In this document: in pieces, positions 1 to 14,780 of the stretch | How positions within the stretch are numbered: the first letter of the stretch is position 1 | Layout of the letters: each line of letters opens with the position of its first letter | NCBI GenBank assembly: GCA_028583405.1 | Contig: JAPTMU010000030.1 | Coordinates: 530,001 to 594,000, forward strand | Direction: 5' to 3' | Source of the DNA: Pogonophryne albipinna | Lineage: Eukaryota; Chordata; Actinopteri; Perciformes; Artedidraconidae | DNA length: 64,000 nucleotides | The notes under the pieces: model-generated | What the model saw: the letters and a program-made list of their open reading frames with translations, nothing else | Told to the model about the DNA's origin: nothing | Database searches by the model: none | Position numbers and translations under genes: made by a program

Positions 1-149
1 AGAGGCATCAGGGAAACAGGCTGCACATGCATGAGAGATGGGGGGGAAACCCGGCATGGATCTCAACTGGATCTGCAGAGCTCCACTCTGGATGCAACAT
101 AAAGCAATTAAGAGATAGTTTTTATCTAAAAAAGACAAAGTTATAAGCA

Positions 150-850
150 GCCTAGGCTTCAGGTTAGGTAAGAAATTAGCCTACTTGTTGCAGGGATTAT
201 CACGTAAAAGAGAGGTACAATTGGAAACAGGTGCATTTATGGGCAGGTTGAGGCTAATGGCTAAAGGCTAATAGCTAATGTTATTTCCTACATGTTTCAA
301 TTTAAAAACCCAATTGTTGATTCAAAGACCCCAAATTAATAACTAATATACTGTAATGATTTAATATAAATCAATTACTCGCATTTTTTGAAATATAAAC
401 CACATTTTTCCTCATGAGAAATTAGCAAAATGCATCCATGGGGGAAGGACACTGTAAGCATTTAGGAGGAAGACCTTAGAATAAATGTGAAGTGTACAGT
501 AGCCTAGGCTTAGTATACACAGTTAATTCGATGTGATGTTGTTGCAGATTGATTATCACGGTAAAAAGAGGAGAAACCACAAGTCAGGTGCATTTCCTTT
601 GTTGCCAATTAATTGACACATGGCTATATGCTAAAGGCTAATGTTACGCCTAGCCTACATGTTTTTAACTCAAAAGCTGCAACGTTTTTAATTCAAAACC
701 CAAACAATAAATAACTAAATATATTGAAATACATATATCAAATGTGTATTAGTGTAACTATATTTAAAATATATCCACTGACTTACCTGCATTGATTTGT
801 ATAGATATTAGCCGTCATCCTCATGAGAAATCCATCCATGGAGGAAGAAA
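150..850. repeat. Diverged direct repeat, two ~330-bp copies
   Basis: The stretch from about 150 to 460 reappears in diverged form from about 500 to 850. Shared landmarks occur in the same order: CCTAGGCTT, GATTATCACG.TAAAA, AGGTGCATTT, CTAAAGGCTAAT, CCTACATGTTT and CCTCATGAGAAAT followed by ATCCATGG. No reading frame is conserved. The rest of 1-1214 is AT-rich non-coding DNA in which I see nothing else. Confidence 0.6.
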
Positions 851-1214
851 GGCTAATGAAGTAAATAGACCTTAAGATGTTTACATATGAGAATTCTTTG
901 ATAGGTTTAAGACAAAGTGGAAGAGAAGACCTAAAATGCCTCATAAAATATACATTTGTACATTATATAAAATTAGACATATTCATCTACTGAAGAGGAG
1001 CTTTTTCATATAAAAAATATATATATTCTGTGTAATTTCACTCACTTTTATAATGTTAATTTGTCTTTAATTGTTAACTGTAATTGTCATTAACATCAGC
1101 ACAGTCTACATATCTTCTGTAAAAAAAACTCCCCTGTTTTGCTTGTACCATGGTAATTAAACCCAACCCAAAAAAAGGTTTGGATTATTTAAAGTGAATA
1201 TATCTGGATTGTTC

Positions 1215-1300
1215 TTGTTGTTGTGAGCTTGTATTCTAACGGTTTATTGCACTTATTGTGAGTTGCTTTGGATAAAACCGTCAGCTAAATGTTATGTAAT
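1215..1300 (+). repeat. 3' fragment of a SINE-like repeat
   Basis: Positions 1255-1290 read GAGTTGCTTTGGATAAAACC and then GTCAGCTAAATG. This matches the 3' tail seen in the antisense tRNA-derived SINE at 25833-26023 (AGTCGCTTTGGATAAAAGC). No tRNA-like head is visible, so this is a truncated copy. Confidence 0.5.
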
Positions 1301-1430
1301 AAAATTAAACCCATATTTCACAATGTGACATGTTTGTCATGAAGTATGGGATCCTTCAGTGCAGTTTTTAACATCCCAATCAAACATTGTGTTGTACTTT
1401 CTCTGTCTCTTTTACACACACACTCACAGG

Positions 1431-1433
1431 CAC

Positions 1434-1483
<50 letters not shown>
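1431..1483. repeat. (CA)n microsatellite
   Basis: Nearly pure CA dinucleotide tract with small interruptions at its left end. Confidence 0.95.
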
Positions 1484-1485
<2 letters not shown>

Positions 1486-1513
1486 CTCCCATCACTCTGC
1501 CTCTCTCTTGCAG

Positions 1514-1594
1514 AGATCCTGATGAATGACTGGAGGCTACTCTGCTGGGAGAGCCTGCCGCCGGGCAGCCTGGATCCAATAACAAAGTTCAATG
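1514..1594 (+). other. Possible orphan exon, 81 nt
   Basis: A pyrimidine-rich tract ending in TTGCAG precedes this segment, and AATG|GTATAA follows it. It is open in one frame for 27 codons (contains EILMNDWRLLCWESLPPG). I do not recognise the peptide, the donor is not strong, and no partner exon was found nearby, so it may be a chance arrangement next to the CA repeat. From 1595 to 2599 there is only non-coding DNA, including an old-looking repeat around 1690-1830. Confidence 0.15.
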
Positions 1595-2597
1595 GTATAA
1601 CCCGGCAACAGCAGCACAGGCATAAAGAAAATTGGGCTTACTGGGAGTGTGTTAGCACGGACTCTGGGTGGTAAGGCTTCAAACCAGATCAGTTATGCAT
1701 TCAGAATCATAATACCTTTATTAAGCCCACAGAGGAGACAGCAAAGTACGAAACGATATACTTTATGGTCCCCATAAGGGAATGTGTTGTGGACTCCATC
1801 CTGCGGTTCCGAATACATATATACATATACAAACATAATAAACATTAAAATACATACACATATCATCACTCACACACCGTTTGAACAAACACAGACGCAC
1901 TAACATACTGTAGTACATATCAACAGTGTCCAAACTCTGCTCCTGCAACACAGTAAAGCTCATAGTAAAGAGCCATACTATTAACTAAGAGGCATGCATA
2001 AAATATTAGAGATATCAATGACATGATAGCGTTTTGTATGTGACACTAAATAATGACTCTACATGGAGACATTACGAGGGGATTCACTGAAGCCTGGAGC
2101 CTTTTCATCAAGCAGCAATCAACTATTTATTGGTGGCAGTCGGTCAATAATAAAGGCCTTCCCTTAAAAGTGTCCGTGAAATCAATATTCCCCAGAGAGA
2201 GATGGAGAGGAAGAGGACAACAATAAGCAGAGGTGTAATGACTGGTTGCACTGTATGCAAATAAGACTGGTGTTGCAAATGCAGTATTATGAATGAACCA
2301 GTGCAATATACTATATCAGGTTTATAACCAAGTTTATTAACAAATGCGAGGAATTTGCCTCGGTGTATATGGTGAATGCATAAACACAGTAAACGAAGGA
2401 GATCAATTGTATGAAAAGGACTATTAAAACGTTAAAATATAGAGCAATATTTACATCAAATGTCTCGCTTTTACTACCCCCTTTTGACCTTTAACTGTAA
2501 TGGTTCAATCCCGACTATCCGAGCATGATGACTGATTTTTCCTGCGGGAAAACTTAACTGTCACCCAAGGCTGACTGCAGTAAATCTCTGAGAGCTG

Positions 2598-2599
<2 letters not shown>

Positions 2600-2674
<75 letters not shown>
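2600..2674. repeat. (TG)n microsatellite
   Basis: Uninterrupted TG dinucleotide tract. Confidence 0.95.
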
Positions 2675-2678
<4 letters not shown>

Positions 2679-2825
2679 AAGGAAGGTGTGTGTGTGTCTT
2701 TAATAGGTTTTTAAATGTAAGAAATATTATCTGTGTGTGTCTTTAAGGGAACTTGTGCTGGTGCAGTGAGTCCCTAAGGAGGCATGTGTGATCTTATTTG
2801 CGTCACAGCATCTTGCAAGAACACT

Positions 2826-2826
<1 letters not shown>

Positions 2827-2883
<57 letters not shown>

Positions 2884-2893
2884 ACACACACAC
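2827..2893. repeat. (CA)n microsatellite
   Basis: CA dinucleotide tract with one CG interruption near its right end. Confidence 0.95.
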
Positions 2894-3414
2894 CACCCTA
2901 GCCTACACATCAAAGTGTGTGAAATAGCTTGATCAACATTCGCCTCGAGGCTGAGAAACACAGATATGCTTGTTGGAAATAAATAAGATCCCCGAGGCTT
3001 GTCAACCAAGCAGTTCAACAAGATTTCAAATGAATGTGTTTACTTAAAGAAGAACTGCAGTGTTTTACATTTCAGATTAATTGTGAGTGACTGCATGCAT
3101 GTTGTCAGACGGCAGAATCCAGTCCATGCTTTATGTCTCTCCTTCTCTCTGTTTCTCCCTATCTCTCTTTGGCTCAGCATGCAACAGCCAGCCATTTATC
3201 AATAATTCAAAGCAAAGGAGGTAGTTGCAAACATATTAAATATAACACAGAGAGGGCAAAGTTACTGTTAGATTACTTTCTCGTCACAATCACCATCAAT
3301 TCATACTTTGACAGTTTGTTATAGCCTTAAACGGTCCAGCTCTCTTTTAAAAAACCACCAGGAAGAAGCCATTCAAAAGCTTGTTAAATATGCATTACTT
3401 CTTTAAGCTTTTCA

Positions 3415-4130
3415 CATATTTACTCAGTCGACAGAGTGATATTGTGGATTATAATTACACAGCAAATTATTTGATTAATTAAATGTACCAGGCTGGTAGA
3501 TGAAGCACGGTCATATTAATGTAAACTGTTATTTATCATCATATTTGTACACTAAACTAGTAGCTTGTTAGCTTAGCATACAGCTAGCAAGGTAACACAA
3601 CTAGCTTAGCACTCATTGCTTAAATGCTGAACAATAACAAACAATAATGTGTTGAGTAGATGGCTTTAAAAAGGTACTAGAAGTCAGTTCTTATATTAAC
3701 TTCACAGCGTGCAATGCTAGCTTTTTCAACTTGCCTCATGTCATTATGCTAAGCTAAAAGACTGATAGCTGCAACTTTAGCTAACATGTAGGGTATCTTC
3801 ACACCTCATTGTCAGCAAAATAAAAATGTCCAAATAAATTCACACTGTCTTTTACATTTTCTATCAAACTGTCATTCAGTGAGAGCGAGCGATGCTAGCT
3901 TTGTCTGTTAGCTTAGCATACTGCTAGCAGGGTGAAACAACTAGCCTAGCACCTTTGGCTACTACTCAATGTCAGCACTAACACATTTTGCAAAGAGCTT
4001 TACATGTATTGAGTTATCTTGTGGATTATAATTACACTTCAATTTATTTGATTAATCAATTTAACCAGGCTGGCAGATAAAGCACGAGTCATATTAATGT
4101 TAAATTATTAATTATTCTACATCATTATAC
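3415..4130. repeat. Old duplicated repeat with TTAGCTTAGCATAC motif
   Basis: The 3430-3520 segment (TTGTGGATTATAATTACAC, then CCAGGCTGG.AGAT.AAGCACG and TCATATTAATGT) recurs at 4017-4105. The motif GTTAGCTTAGCATAC followed by GCTAGCA.GGT recurs at about 3567 and 3907, and again near 6998. These look like remnants of one dispersed teleost repeat, locally duplicated. No coding potential was seen. Confidence 0.6.
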
Positions 4131-5904
4131 ATTCTGCTGAGGCTGCCATGTCAAATACAGGCTGTGAAACCTAATGAGTATGCTTTAAATACCAGTCAAA
4201 TAACACTAGGAAACATTTTACCTGAGGAGATTAATGATGTAAAATGAATATGCGTTGGATAACATCCCAAATAAAGCAAAATCGTTTGTTCAGCACCTAG
4301 TTTGAGCCATCTTTTCCTTCCTCCTGCTGAATCTCGCTGAACAATTACCGATTTGAGAGATTAGCAGCGTGTCTCAGCTGTGAGGCGAGGCGGGAAGAAA
4401 TCACTTTCCCTGGATGGACCGTAAACACATTCCCACCCAGCATTTTCGATCGATGCCCATGAAACAGCCCAGAGGGACGTCTGCAAACCTTTGATGTTCC
4501 CTTGAAGACTCTATCCCTTTTTTTGACTTGATTTAATTCCGGCCTCTTTGTTTGAAGCAAATTAAATCCTGCCTAAAAAAGTGACATGTAAACATCGGTG
4601 TCTACTTCCAACCTCGTGTGAACATTTGAATGCAAAGAGCAGATGGTGTTAAATTAAGGAAAATTGAACATGTTGCATTTCCTAATTATCCAATTAATGT
4701 TGCAGATATTTTAGCCAAAGAAAATCAGTACATGTACTCATACACATATATTTTTTTAATGTCTTTTTATTTATTAAGGAGTGCAGATTTAAGAGACAAT
4801 ACAATAATTTATCACATTTCCTGGTTTTGGCACTACTACCCCTCCTACCTACACATATCTCTTTAACCACAGCATTCACATGAAAGTGTTGATATTTGCA
4901 ACCCATATGTTGTTTACTGTATACTAAGGATTCTTCAGCAGCTACCCAAACACTAGTAGAAAAACTAAGAATAGAAATGACATTGAAGTTGAATAATTCA
5001 GACGCAGGGGGTGGAATACACAATACGTTTTGTCATGAGGCCTCAAAAAAAAAGCCTGAAGAATCCCTTTGCGTGATTGTAGACGTGTTGTAAAAGGGCC
5101 AAGGGACCCTTTATACAAGGATGAACTAATCAGTCCTCTATTGGTGAAGTTCATTTAAATGCACATGGTGGTTTAATAGCGGAATAACTGATGGAGTCTC
5201 TAGATTAACATCAGTAAAACACACATTTACAGTTAATAAAAGCTCATCCACTAGCCTCCATCGTCCACTTTTCAATGCTTTATGCAGTACAGTGTAAAAG
5301 CCTGTATTTTAATGCGGACTGTGCAGACTTCGATGTGTGGAAACAGCTTTGTTCGCCCGTTGGGGTTTTTGGAAATCTTACCCTTCATCTTCCTGCAGAA
5401 CAGGCAGCACTTTCTATTTCCCACATGAATGCGCCTGCCCTCCTCCATCCCTCCTTGGGACTTGTGCTTTTCACACTTGCCTAAACTTTACAAAAGAAAA
5501 TTCACAGGGAGGTATTAAATATTGAAGAGCACAAGTGAGAATGTTAGAGCAGCTGTCTGTTTGCAGAATACGTGGCTGGGCAAGAGGGAACAAGATTTTT
5601 GGATCAGGCAGAAGAAAGAGTCCTGAATCAGCTTAATGCAAGGAGCTCATCAGCGTTAATGAGGCAATCAGTGCTATACATGATGTTAGCATACTTCATA
5701 GATCATCAGATTCTACTTATTTTACGGTTTCTCCAGGGTTGCAAATAACGAATACCTTTGCTATTGAAAGATGGGTCAAGACGTTGCATAAGAAGACAAT
5801 TCAAATGCAAATTCTCACATTTCACAAGCTTTTTTGATTTATAAATAACCAATACTTAATCATAATAAATAATATTATAAAGATACATGTTCGGTTACTT
5901 AAAG
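4131..5904. other. Non-coding stretch
   Basis: AT-rich DNA with frequent stops in all frames and no splice-flanked open segments that I could link together. No recognisable gene or intact mobile element was seen. Confidence 0.5.
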
Positions 5905-5960
5905 AACTGATTGGCATTTTGGAAAATATGCTTATTTGCTTTCTTGCCCACAGTTAGATG

Positions 5961-6937
5961 CAGGCCCGGTTCCAGAACAAAATGACTCAGGGTGCATCCG
6001 AGATTAGAGAGGGTGCAGTAGTAAAGTGCTATTTTTATAAGTGGGGAGTGGACCTAACACCCTCTAGGGGGGTCCTCACCTTCTCTAGGGGGGTCTGGGG
6101 GCATGCTCCCCCGGGAAGATTTTTTTAAATATTGAAGTTAAAAGCATCAATCTGGTGCACTTTGAGAGCAAAATTAAGAGATCTATGGATCTATGTGCTC
6201 TTTGCTTGATTCATGCCTTCCCAGTCCCTTATCACGTACAAGAGCATGGCGCCAGTTGTTGTAGCCAGTTGTGGTGAAGGCATCTGATTTACTTGAACCG
6301 AAATGTCGACATGCATAGCAGAAGATGGCATATTTTTTACATGAATATTCCAGACAATCTCTGTTTTGAAACCATGAGCTGCAAAATGAGCGCCTCACCC
6401 CACTGTACAGGCGAGTTGGGAACTTTTTTAAATATACCTGTGCAGGCTCTGTTTTGCCGAGGTCCTCTGGCACTTGCGGGCCGCTGAGGGGTGGCGGTGT
6501 TTGGGGCAACGAAGACCGCTGCGGCTGCTCCGCCCCCGTGGGCGAGGCGGGCAATGCCGGCGAGTCGGGCGTTAGTGTCCACGACAGTGGCCACGGGTAA
6601 CGTAATGTCCCCATGGTCTGAACTGTTATTACCTGCAGTAGATGCAGTGTTACTTCTGGCGATAAGGGCTGGTTGTTTTAACCATTTTCTGATGTCCATC
6701 ATTGACTGCTGTGTAAGCTCCTTGCAGATGATGAACGTGCAGCGGCACAGGTCACACGCACCTGACATAATAACGTTACTTACCGTTTAAATTGACCAAA
6801 TAAATGCAGCAGACAATGTTATTTAACCACAATTACAATTTATTTTATTTCAACTATATTCTTCTTCTTATTATTATTATTATATATTTAATATTTTTGA
6901 CTTTTCACCCTTATGCACCCCCGTAGAACCGGGCCTG
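5961..6937 (-). mobile_element. hAT-superfamily element, internally deleted
   Basis: Inverted ends CAGGCCCGGTTC (left) and GAACCGGGCCTG (right) are flanked by a perfect 8-bp target duplication, GTTAGATG, at 5953-5960 and 6938-6945. CAG...CTG ends with 8-bp duplications are diagnostic of hAT transposons. Subterminal GGTGCA motifs occur near both ends. At 977 bp it keeps only the N-terminal part of a transposase, so it is non-autonomous. Confidence 0.9.
6183..6614 (-). pseudogene. hAT transposase N-terminal remnant (TTF-type zinc finger)
   Basis: An open frame on the minus strand ends in a segment containing SFCSSWF, CLEYSCKKYAIFCYACRHF and then NNWRHAL...GLGRHESSKEH. This arrangement of W, C and H residues resembles the TTF-type/BED-like zinc finger near the N terminus of hAT and ZMYM-like transposases. 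The DDE catalytic core is absent, consistent with the short host element. The first ~60 residues are proline- and serine-rich and may not be original coding sequence. It is a dead fragment rather than a gene. Confidence 0.7.
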
Positions 6938-7340
6938 GTTAGATGAGAAGATCGACCACTTTCGTATTTGTACACTAATGCTATACAGTCAGGTGCTAGT
7001 TAGCTTAGCATACTGCTAGCAGGGTGAAATAACTAGCGTAGTTTGGTTTACATGCTGGAGAATAACAAAAAAGAACGTGTTGAGTGGTTGGCTTTAAAGG
7101 TACTGGTAGGCCGAGCGTATCACCTTCGAAATCAAGCGTTGATAGCTTTTTCCACTAGACTTGCTTCCTGTCTGTATGCTAAGCTAAGCTAAAAGATGCC
7201 AAAGCAAAAGTAGTAGGCTATCTTTTCAGCCCATTCTCAGCAAAAAAAACTTCATAAATATACCCCAAAAAGTCCCATTGCCTCTCCTTTTAATTTGATG
7301 TCAGTATTATAAATACACAGTCATTCAGTGTGAGTATTGT

Positions 7341-9104
7341 TTAGCACTAAGCACATCAAATGAAGCCATCTGAGGCCACGCATTAAGCTCAGAAAGGACA
7401 AATAGCTGCAGAGCGGCTGCACATATTGATGTGCTGACCCTCTATTTACGGGGAAGGTCTCCCTAATGAGGAGTGAAACATTGACTAAGCAATCCTCACA
7501 CATGCCATGAGGCTTTTATAACACCGACGCTTTGACTTTCTGCACGAAAACAACCGCCCTGGAGAGAGCTGTTGCGTATATTGACGCTAGCAATGTGTTG
7601 TTACTTTCTGTCACTGTAGCTGCCATGTCCTTCTGATAGAGACAGCGGGAGCCTGGCAGGTAGAAAACCAAACTGTGACTGCATTATCTCTGCTTCACTG
7701 CACTGCTTTCTCCTTCGCTTTTCTTGCTCTTTGCCCTCTCTCTAACGCTCCCCTCTTCTTTCTTCTGGGACTTTTTCGCTTGACCCTTAATTCACTGCGC
7801 CACAGCTGAAGTGACAGGAGTCAGAGGGGGCTCTTCTCTATTCATTAAAGAGTGTCACCTTGGAAAGGAGTCGACTCGAGTTACATTCATCTTGCTATTC
7901 TCAAAAACCAGAAGCAGAAATTGCAGTGTTTTTACTATCTTAATGCAGGGTAAGGGAGTAACGGGTGATAATACAGTTGCATTGCATTTCATTTTGAGGT
8001 AATCCAAAAGTAACAGAACAGAATAGATTTTGATACTCAGTGTAGGTTGTATTATTTTAAAAATGATATTGTAATGGATAACAAGTAACCCTCCCATTTG
8101 GAATGCCATTTAAGCCAAAATTAAATAAATACATAAATAATTAAATAAATACATATAAATATGCCTATGAAATAAATTCTGAAATAAATAATTGAGGCAA
8201 TAAATATGTATACATGTACATTTAAATACACATTTATTTATTTCATGGGACTTTTATTTCATAATGACACATTTATTGACATACTCCCAACCCTGAGCAA
8301 CGCAAACTGTGTGGGTTTCAAATTAAATTAGAATAGACTGCTGGGAAATGTGATGCATCGTTAACACAAATTAAAAATAATAACACTTAAGAAAGCATTG
8401 TTTTTCAGGAGTAATACAAAAAAACATCCATACCTTTTTATGGAATTCCTTTCTTACAATGCCACTAAACCACGGTGCACTGTACTGCTGGGAGTTTATG
8501 GCTCTGACACTATTGAATTCAGGGATGAAAGCGTGGGGGGGATATGAAAGTGAATCATGAAGAATGGAAAGAAAGAAATCTGAGTGGAGGAGAGACATGT
8601 CGTGTTGTGTCTTTGAGGCATCATGTAGTTCTATATCCACCACCAACAGTAACCACAGCTACCTTAATGAGATACATCCTCCTGTAATAGCATTATTAAT
8701 CATTTCACAAACCAGAGGGGCCAGGCGACGGCCGAGCAGACATCAATCTCTCTGCAGCTGATATTTATGAGGCTGCCATTTTGTCTCCTGCATATTAAAC
8801 ATTCAATTTAGAGCCATTTAACTTTTTGTTTGGTGCACCATTTGGAATGCAAGCTGGAGTTTGTGCTCCACATAAAAATAGAAACATGACGGCGTGTGAG
8901 TTTCAAAACGACAGCAAGTGTGGAACTGCGTGACAAGAATGGGATTTTAAAATCAGCTGGGACACCGAACAAACAACTACGGGTAAAAACAAACCCTGTC
9001 GAAACAGCTTTTATGTTCCTTGGCGGAGCTTCTTTTGTACAGGTCTCCAAAAATATATATTTGAAGAATTAACCACATTTTTCTAAAAGATACTCCCTAA
9101 TGTG
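7341..9104. other. Non-coding stretch with AT-rich low-complexity core
   Basis: About 8105-8265 is an (AAATAAAT)-like tract with its inverse nearby. The remainder has short open frames only. No gene was seen. Confidence 0.5.
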
Positions 9105-9199
9105 GTGTCTGGTTTCAGACAGAGGGTGAAAAGAGGTGCTGCAGCACAGGCAGTGTGAGAACAATAAAGAGCTTTTTGAACATTAAAGCATGGAGACAT
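9105..9199 (+). mobile_element. Fragment of TTAA-type miniature transposon
   Basis: The sequence GGTTTCAGACAGAGGGTGAA, then GAGCTTTTTGAACATTAAAG and CATGGAGACATG, also occurs at 37162-37220 inside the better preserved miniature element at 36907-39151. It leads directly into the first 57-bp unit of the array, showing that this array grew out of such an element. No left terminus is preserved. Confidence 0.7.
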
Positions 9200-12100
9200 G
9201 TAGAGACACTACATACTGATATACACCTGAACATCAGCAGGAGAGGACTCTTTAAAGTAGAGACACTACATACTGATATACACCTGAACATCAGCAGGAG
9301 GGGACTCTTTAAAGTAGAGACACTACATACTGATATACACCTGAACATCAGCAAGAGAGGACTCTTTAAAGTAGAGAGACTACATACTGATATACACCTG
9401 AACATCAGCAGGAGAGGACTCTTTAAAGTAGAGACACTACATACTGATATACACCTGAACATCAGCAGGAGAGGACTCTTTAAAGTAGAGACACTACATA
9501 CTGATATACACCTGAACATCAGCAAGAGAGGACTCTTTAAAGTAGAGACACTACATACTGATATACACCTGAACATCAGCAAGAGAGGACTCTTTAAAGT
9601 AGAGAGACTACATACTGATATACACCTGAACATCAGCAGGAGAGGACTCTTTAAAGTAGAGACACTACATACTGATATACACCTGAACATCAGCAGGAGA
9701 GGACTCTTTAAAGTAGAGACACTACATACTGATATACACCTGAACATCAGCAGGAGAGGACTCTTTAAAGTTGAGACACTACATACTGATATACACCTGA
9801 ACATCAGCAAGAGAGGACTCTTTAAAGTAGAGAGACTACATACTGATATACACCTGAACATCAGCAGGAGAGGACTCTTTAAAGTAGAGACACTACATAC
9901 TGATATACACCTGAACATCAGCAGGAGGGGACTCTTTAAAGTAGAGACACTACATACTGATATACACCTGAACATCAGCAAGAGAGGACTCTTTAAAGTA
10001 GAGAGACTACATACTGATATACACCTGAACATCAGCAGGAGAGAACTCTTTAAAGTAGAGACACTACATACTGATATACACCTGAACATCAGCAGGAGAG
10101 GACTCTTTAAAGTAGAGACACTACATACTGATATACACCTGAACATCAGCAGGAGAGGACTCTTTAAAGTAGAGACACTACATACTGATATACACCTGAA
10201 CATCAGCAAGAGAGGACTCTTTAAAGTAGAGAGACTACATACTGATATACACCTGAACATCAGCAGGAGAGGACTCTTTAAAGTAGAGACACTACATACT
10301 GATATACACCTGAACATCAGCAGGAGAGGACTCTTTAAAGTAGAGACACTACATACTGATATACACCTGAACATCAGCAGGAGAGGACTCTTTAAAGTTG
10401 AGACACTACATACTGATATACACCTGAACATCAGCAAGAGAGGACTCTTTAAAGTAGAGACACTACATACTGATATACACCTGAACATCAGCAAGAGAGG
10501 ACTCTTTAGAGTAGAGACACTACATACTGATATGAACCTGAACATCAGCAGGAGAGGACTCTTTAAAGTAGAGACACTACATACTGATATGAACCTGAAC
10601 ATCAGCAGGAGAGGACTCTTTAAAGTAGAGACACTACATACTGATATACACCTGAACATCAGCAAGAGAGGACTCTTTAAAGTTGAGACACTACATACTG
10701 ATATACACCTGAACATCAGCAGGAGAGGACTCTTTAAAGTAGAGACACTACATACTGATATACACCTGAACATCAGCAAGAGAGGACTCTTTAAAGTTGA
10801 GACACTACATACTGATATACACCTGAACATCAGCAAGAGAGGACTCTTTAAAGTATAGACACTACATACTGATATACACCTGAACATCAGCAGGAGAGGA
10901 CTCTTTAAAGTTGAGACACTACATACTGATATACACCTGAACATCAGCAGGAGAGGACTCTTTAAAGTAGAGACACTACATACTGATATACACCTGAACA
11001 TCAGCAGGAGAGGACTCTTTAAAGTTGAGACACTACATACTGATATACACCTGAACATCAGCAAGAGAGGACTCTTTAAAGTATAGACACTACATACTGA
11101 TATACACCTGAACATCAGCAGGAGAGGACTCTTTAAAGTTGAGACACTACATACTGATATACACCTGAACATCAGCAGGAGAGGACTCTTTAAAGTTGAG
11201 ACACTACATACTGATATACACCTGAACATCAGCAGGAGAGGACTCTTTAAAGTAGAGACACTACATACTGATATGAACCTGAACATCAGCAGGAGAGGAC
11301 TCTTTAAAGTAGAGACACTAATATACACCTTAACATCAGCAGGAGAGGACTCTTTAAAGTAGAGACACTTGATATACACCTGAACATCAGCAGGAGAGGA
11401 CTCTTTAAAGTAGAGACACTAAATACTGATATACACCTGAACATCAGCAGGAGAGGACTCTTTAAAGTAGAGACACTACATACTGATATACACCTGAACA
11501 TCAGCAGGAGAGGACTCTTTAAAGTAGAGACACTACATACTGATATGAACCTGAACATCAGCAGGAGAGGACTCTTTAAAGTAGAGACACTACATACTGA
11601 TATACACCTGAACATCAGCAGGAGAGGACTCTTTAAAGTAGAGACACTACATACTGATATACACCTGAACATCAGCAGGAGAGGACTCTTTAAAGTAGAG
11701 ACACTAATATACACCTTAACATCAGCAGGAGAGGACTCTTTAAAGTAGAGACACTACATACTGATATACACCTGAACATCAGCAGGAGAGGACTCTTTAA
11801 AGTAGAGACACTACATACTGATATACACCTGAACATCAGCAGGAGAGGACTCTTTAAAGTAGAGACACTACATACTGATATACACCTGAACATCAGCAGG
11901 AGAGGACTCTTTAAAGTAGAGACACTACATACTGATATACACCTGAACATCAGCAGGAGAGGACTCTTTAAAGTAGAGACACTACATACTGATATACACC
12001 TGAACATCAGCAGGAGAGGGCTCTTTAAAGTAGAGACATACATACTGATATACACCTGAACATCAGCAGGAGAGGACTCTTTAAAGTAGAGACACTACAT

Positions 12101-12312
12101 ACTGATATACACCAGAACATCAGCAGGAGAGGACTCTTTAAAGTAGAGACATACATACTGATATACACCTGAACATCAGCAGGAGAGGACTCTTTAAAGT
12201 GGAGACACTACATACTGATATACACCTGAACATCAGCAGGAACTCTTTAAAGTAGAAACATACATACTGATATACACCTGAACATCAGCAGGAACTCTTT
12301 AAAGTAGAAACA
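9200..12312 (+). repeat. 57-bp minisatellite array A, about 55 units
   Basis: Tandem units start GTAGAGACACTACATACTGA and end AGGAGAGGACTCTTTAAA. Because 57 is a multiple of 3 and the unit lacks stops in one frame on each strand, long open frames appear on both strands (for example 567 and 754 codons); these are artefacts of the period. Variants (GAGAGAC for GAGACAC, AGCAAGAG for AGCAGGAG) recur in a 3-4 unit pattern. Truncated units appear near 11320-11390, 11700 and after 12030, where the array decays to end at ...CATAGCAGAATATG. Confidence 0.97.
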
Positions 12313-14068
<1,756 letters not shown>

Positions 14069-14322
14069 GTTAATTTACACTTTCACCTGTGGGCCATAAG
14101 TTATATTATTGACCATATAGTGCCTTTTAAATGCTGGAAATACTTAGCAATGCATTCATGCTCAATTTCTTTTTTTGCATAATTACATTTTTGTGTGAGT
14201 GATTTTTCTTGAAGTTAAATTAGAAATAAAAGAAAAATAAATACAAAAAATAACTGAATTTATATTTCCAGGTAAGCTGAGGTTGTAACTCCTTAAAAAG
14301 TATTGATATTAAATACATAAAT

Positions 14323-14780
14323 CAGGGGGGCCAAATCAGGCCCGTGACTTCATTTTCTGTGGCCCCACAAGAGCTTGCAAAATGTTAAATGCCGATTTAC
14401 TGAAGCACGTTGCCCATAAACTACATGTCCCACAATGCATCTCAAATGTTACATTTTTCTCAGAATTTGCCTTTTTTTCAAAATGTCACTTCCTTTTTTC
14501 CCCAGAATTTGACTTTTCTTTTTAAATCATTTTGTGACATTCTTACTGAAAAAACTTGCAATTATTTGCCCTAGACTTCTGCTTTCAGACGTAGTTAATT
14601 ATGAAGTTATTACCCTATCCGAAAATAATCCAATGCAGAGGCAATAATGTAATATAATACGTTATTTGATATATATTAAATATTTATGTATTTTTATATA
14701 GTCTTAAAGTTACAACCGGCCCTTTGAGTGCAACCATAATGTTAATGTCGCCCGAGATGAAATGGAGTTTGACACCCCTG
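14323..14780. mobile_element. hAT-type MITE
   Basis: It begins CAGGGGGGCC and ends TTTGACACCCCTG, flanked by a perfect 8-bp target duplication ACATAAAT (14315-14322 and 14781-14788). The right end matches that of the element at 51208-51753, so they belong to one family. At 458 bp with no open frame it is non-autonomous. Confidence 0.88.

Larger units (their letters stand above)
5905..7340 (+). repeat. Old teleost repeat interrupted by a hAT element
   Basis: The left part (GGCATTTTGGAAAATATGC, then TTTCTTGCCCACAGTTAGATG) and the right part (GTTAGATGAGAAGATCG, then TTAGCTTAGCATACTGC) join into one repeat once the insertion at 5961-6937 and one copy of its 8-bp target duplication are removed. 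The right half (about 6960-7340) parallels 3540-3890, including the GTGTTGAGT.G.TGGCTTTAAA and GTCATTCAGTG landmarks. Confidence 0.6.

Noticed and set aside
9155..10858. 567-codon + strand frame with 19-residue repeats
   Set aside because: It is a 57-bp minisatellite with no stop in this frame. The opposite strand is equally open, and variation does not favour synonymous sites.
9200..12312. CRISPR-like direct repeats
   Set aside because: Units are contiguous with no unique spacers, in a vertebrate genome. The 37-, 38-, 39- and 72-bp arrays fail for the same reason.
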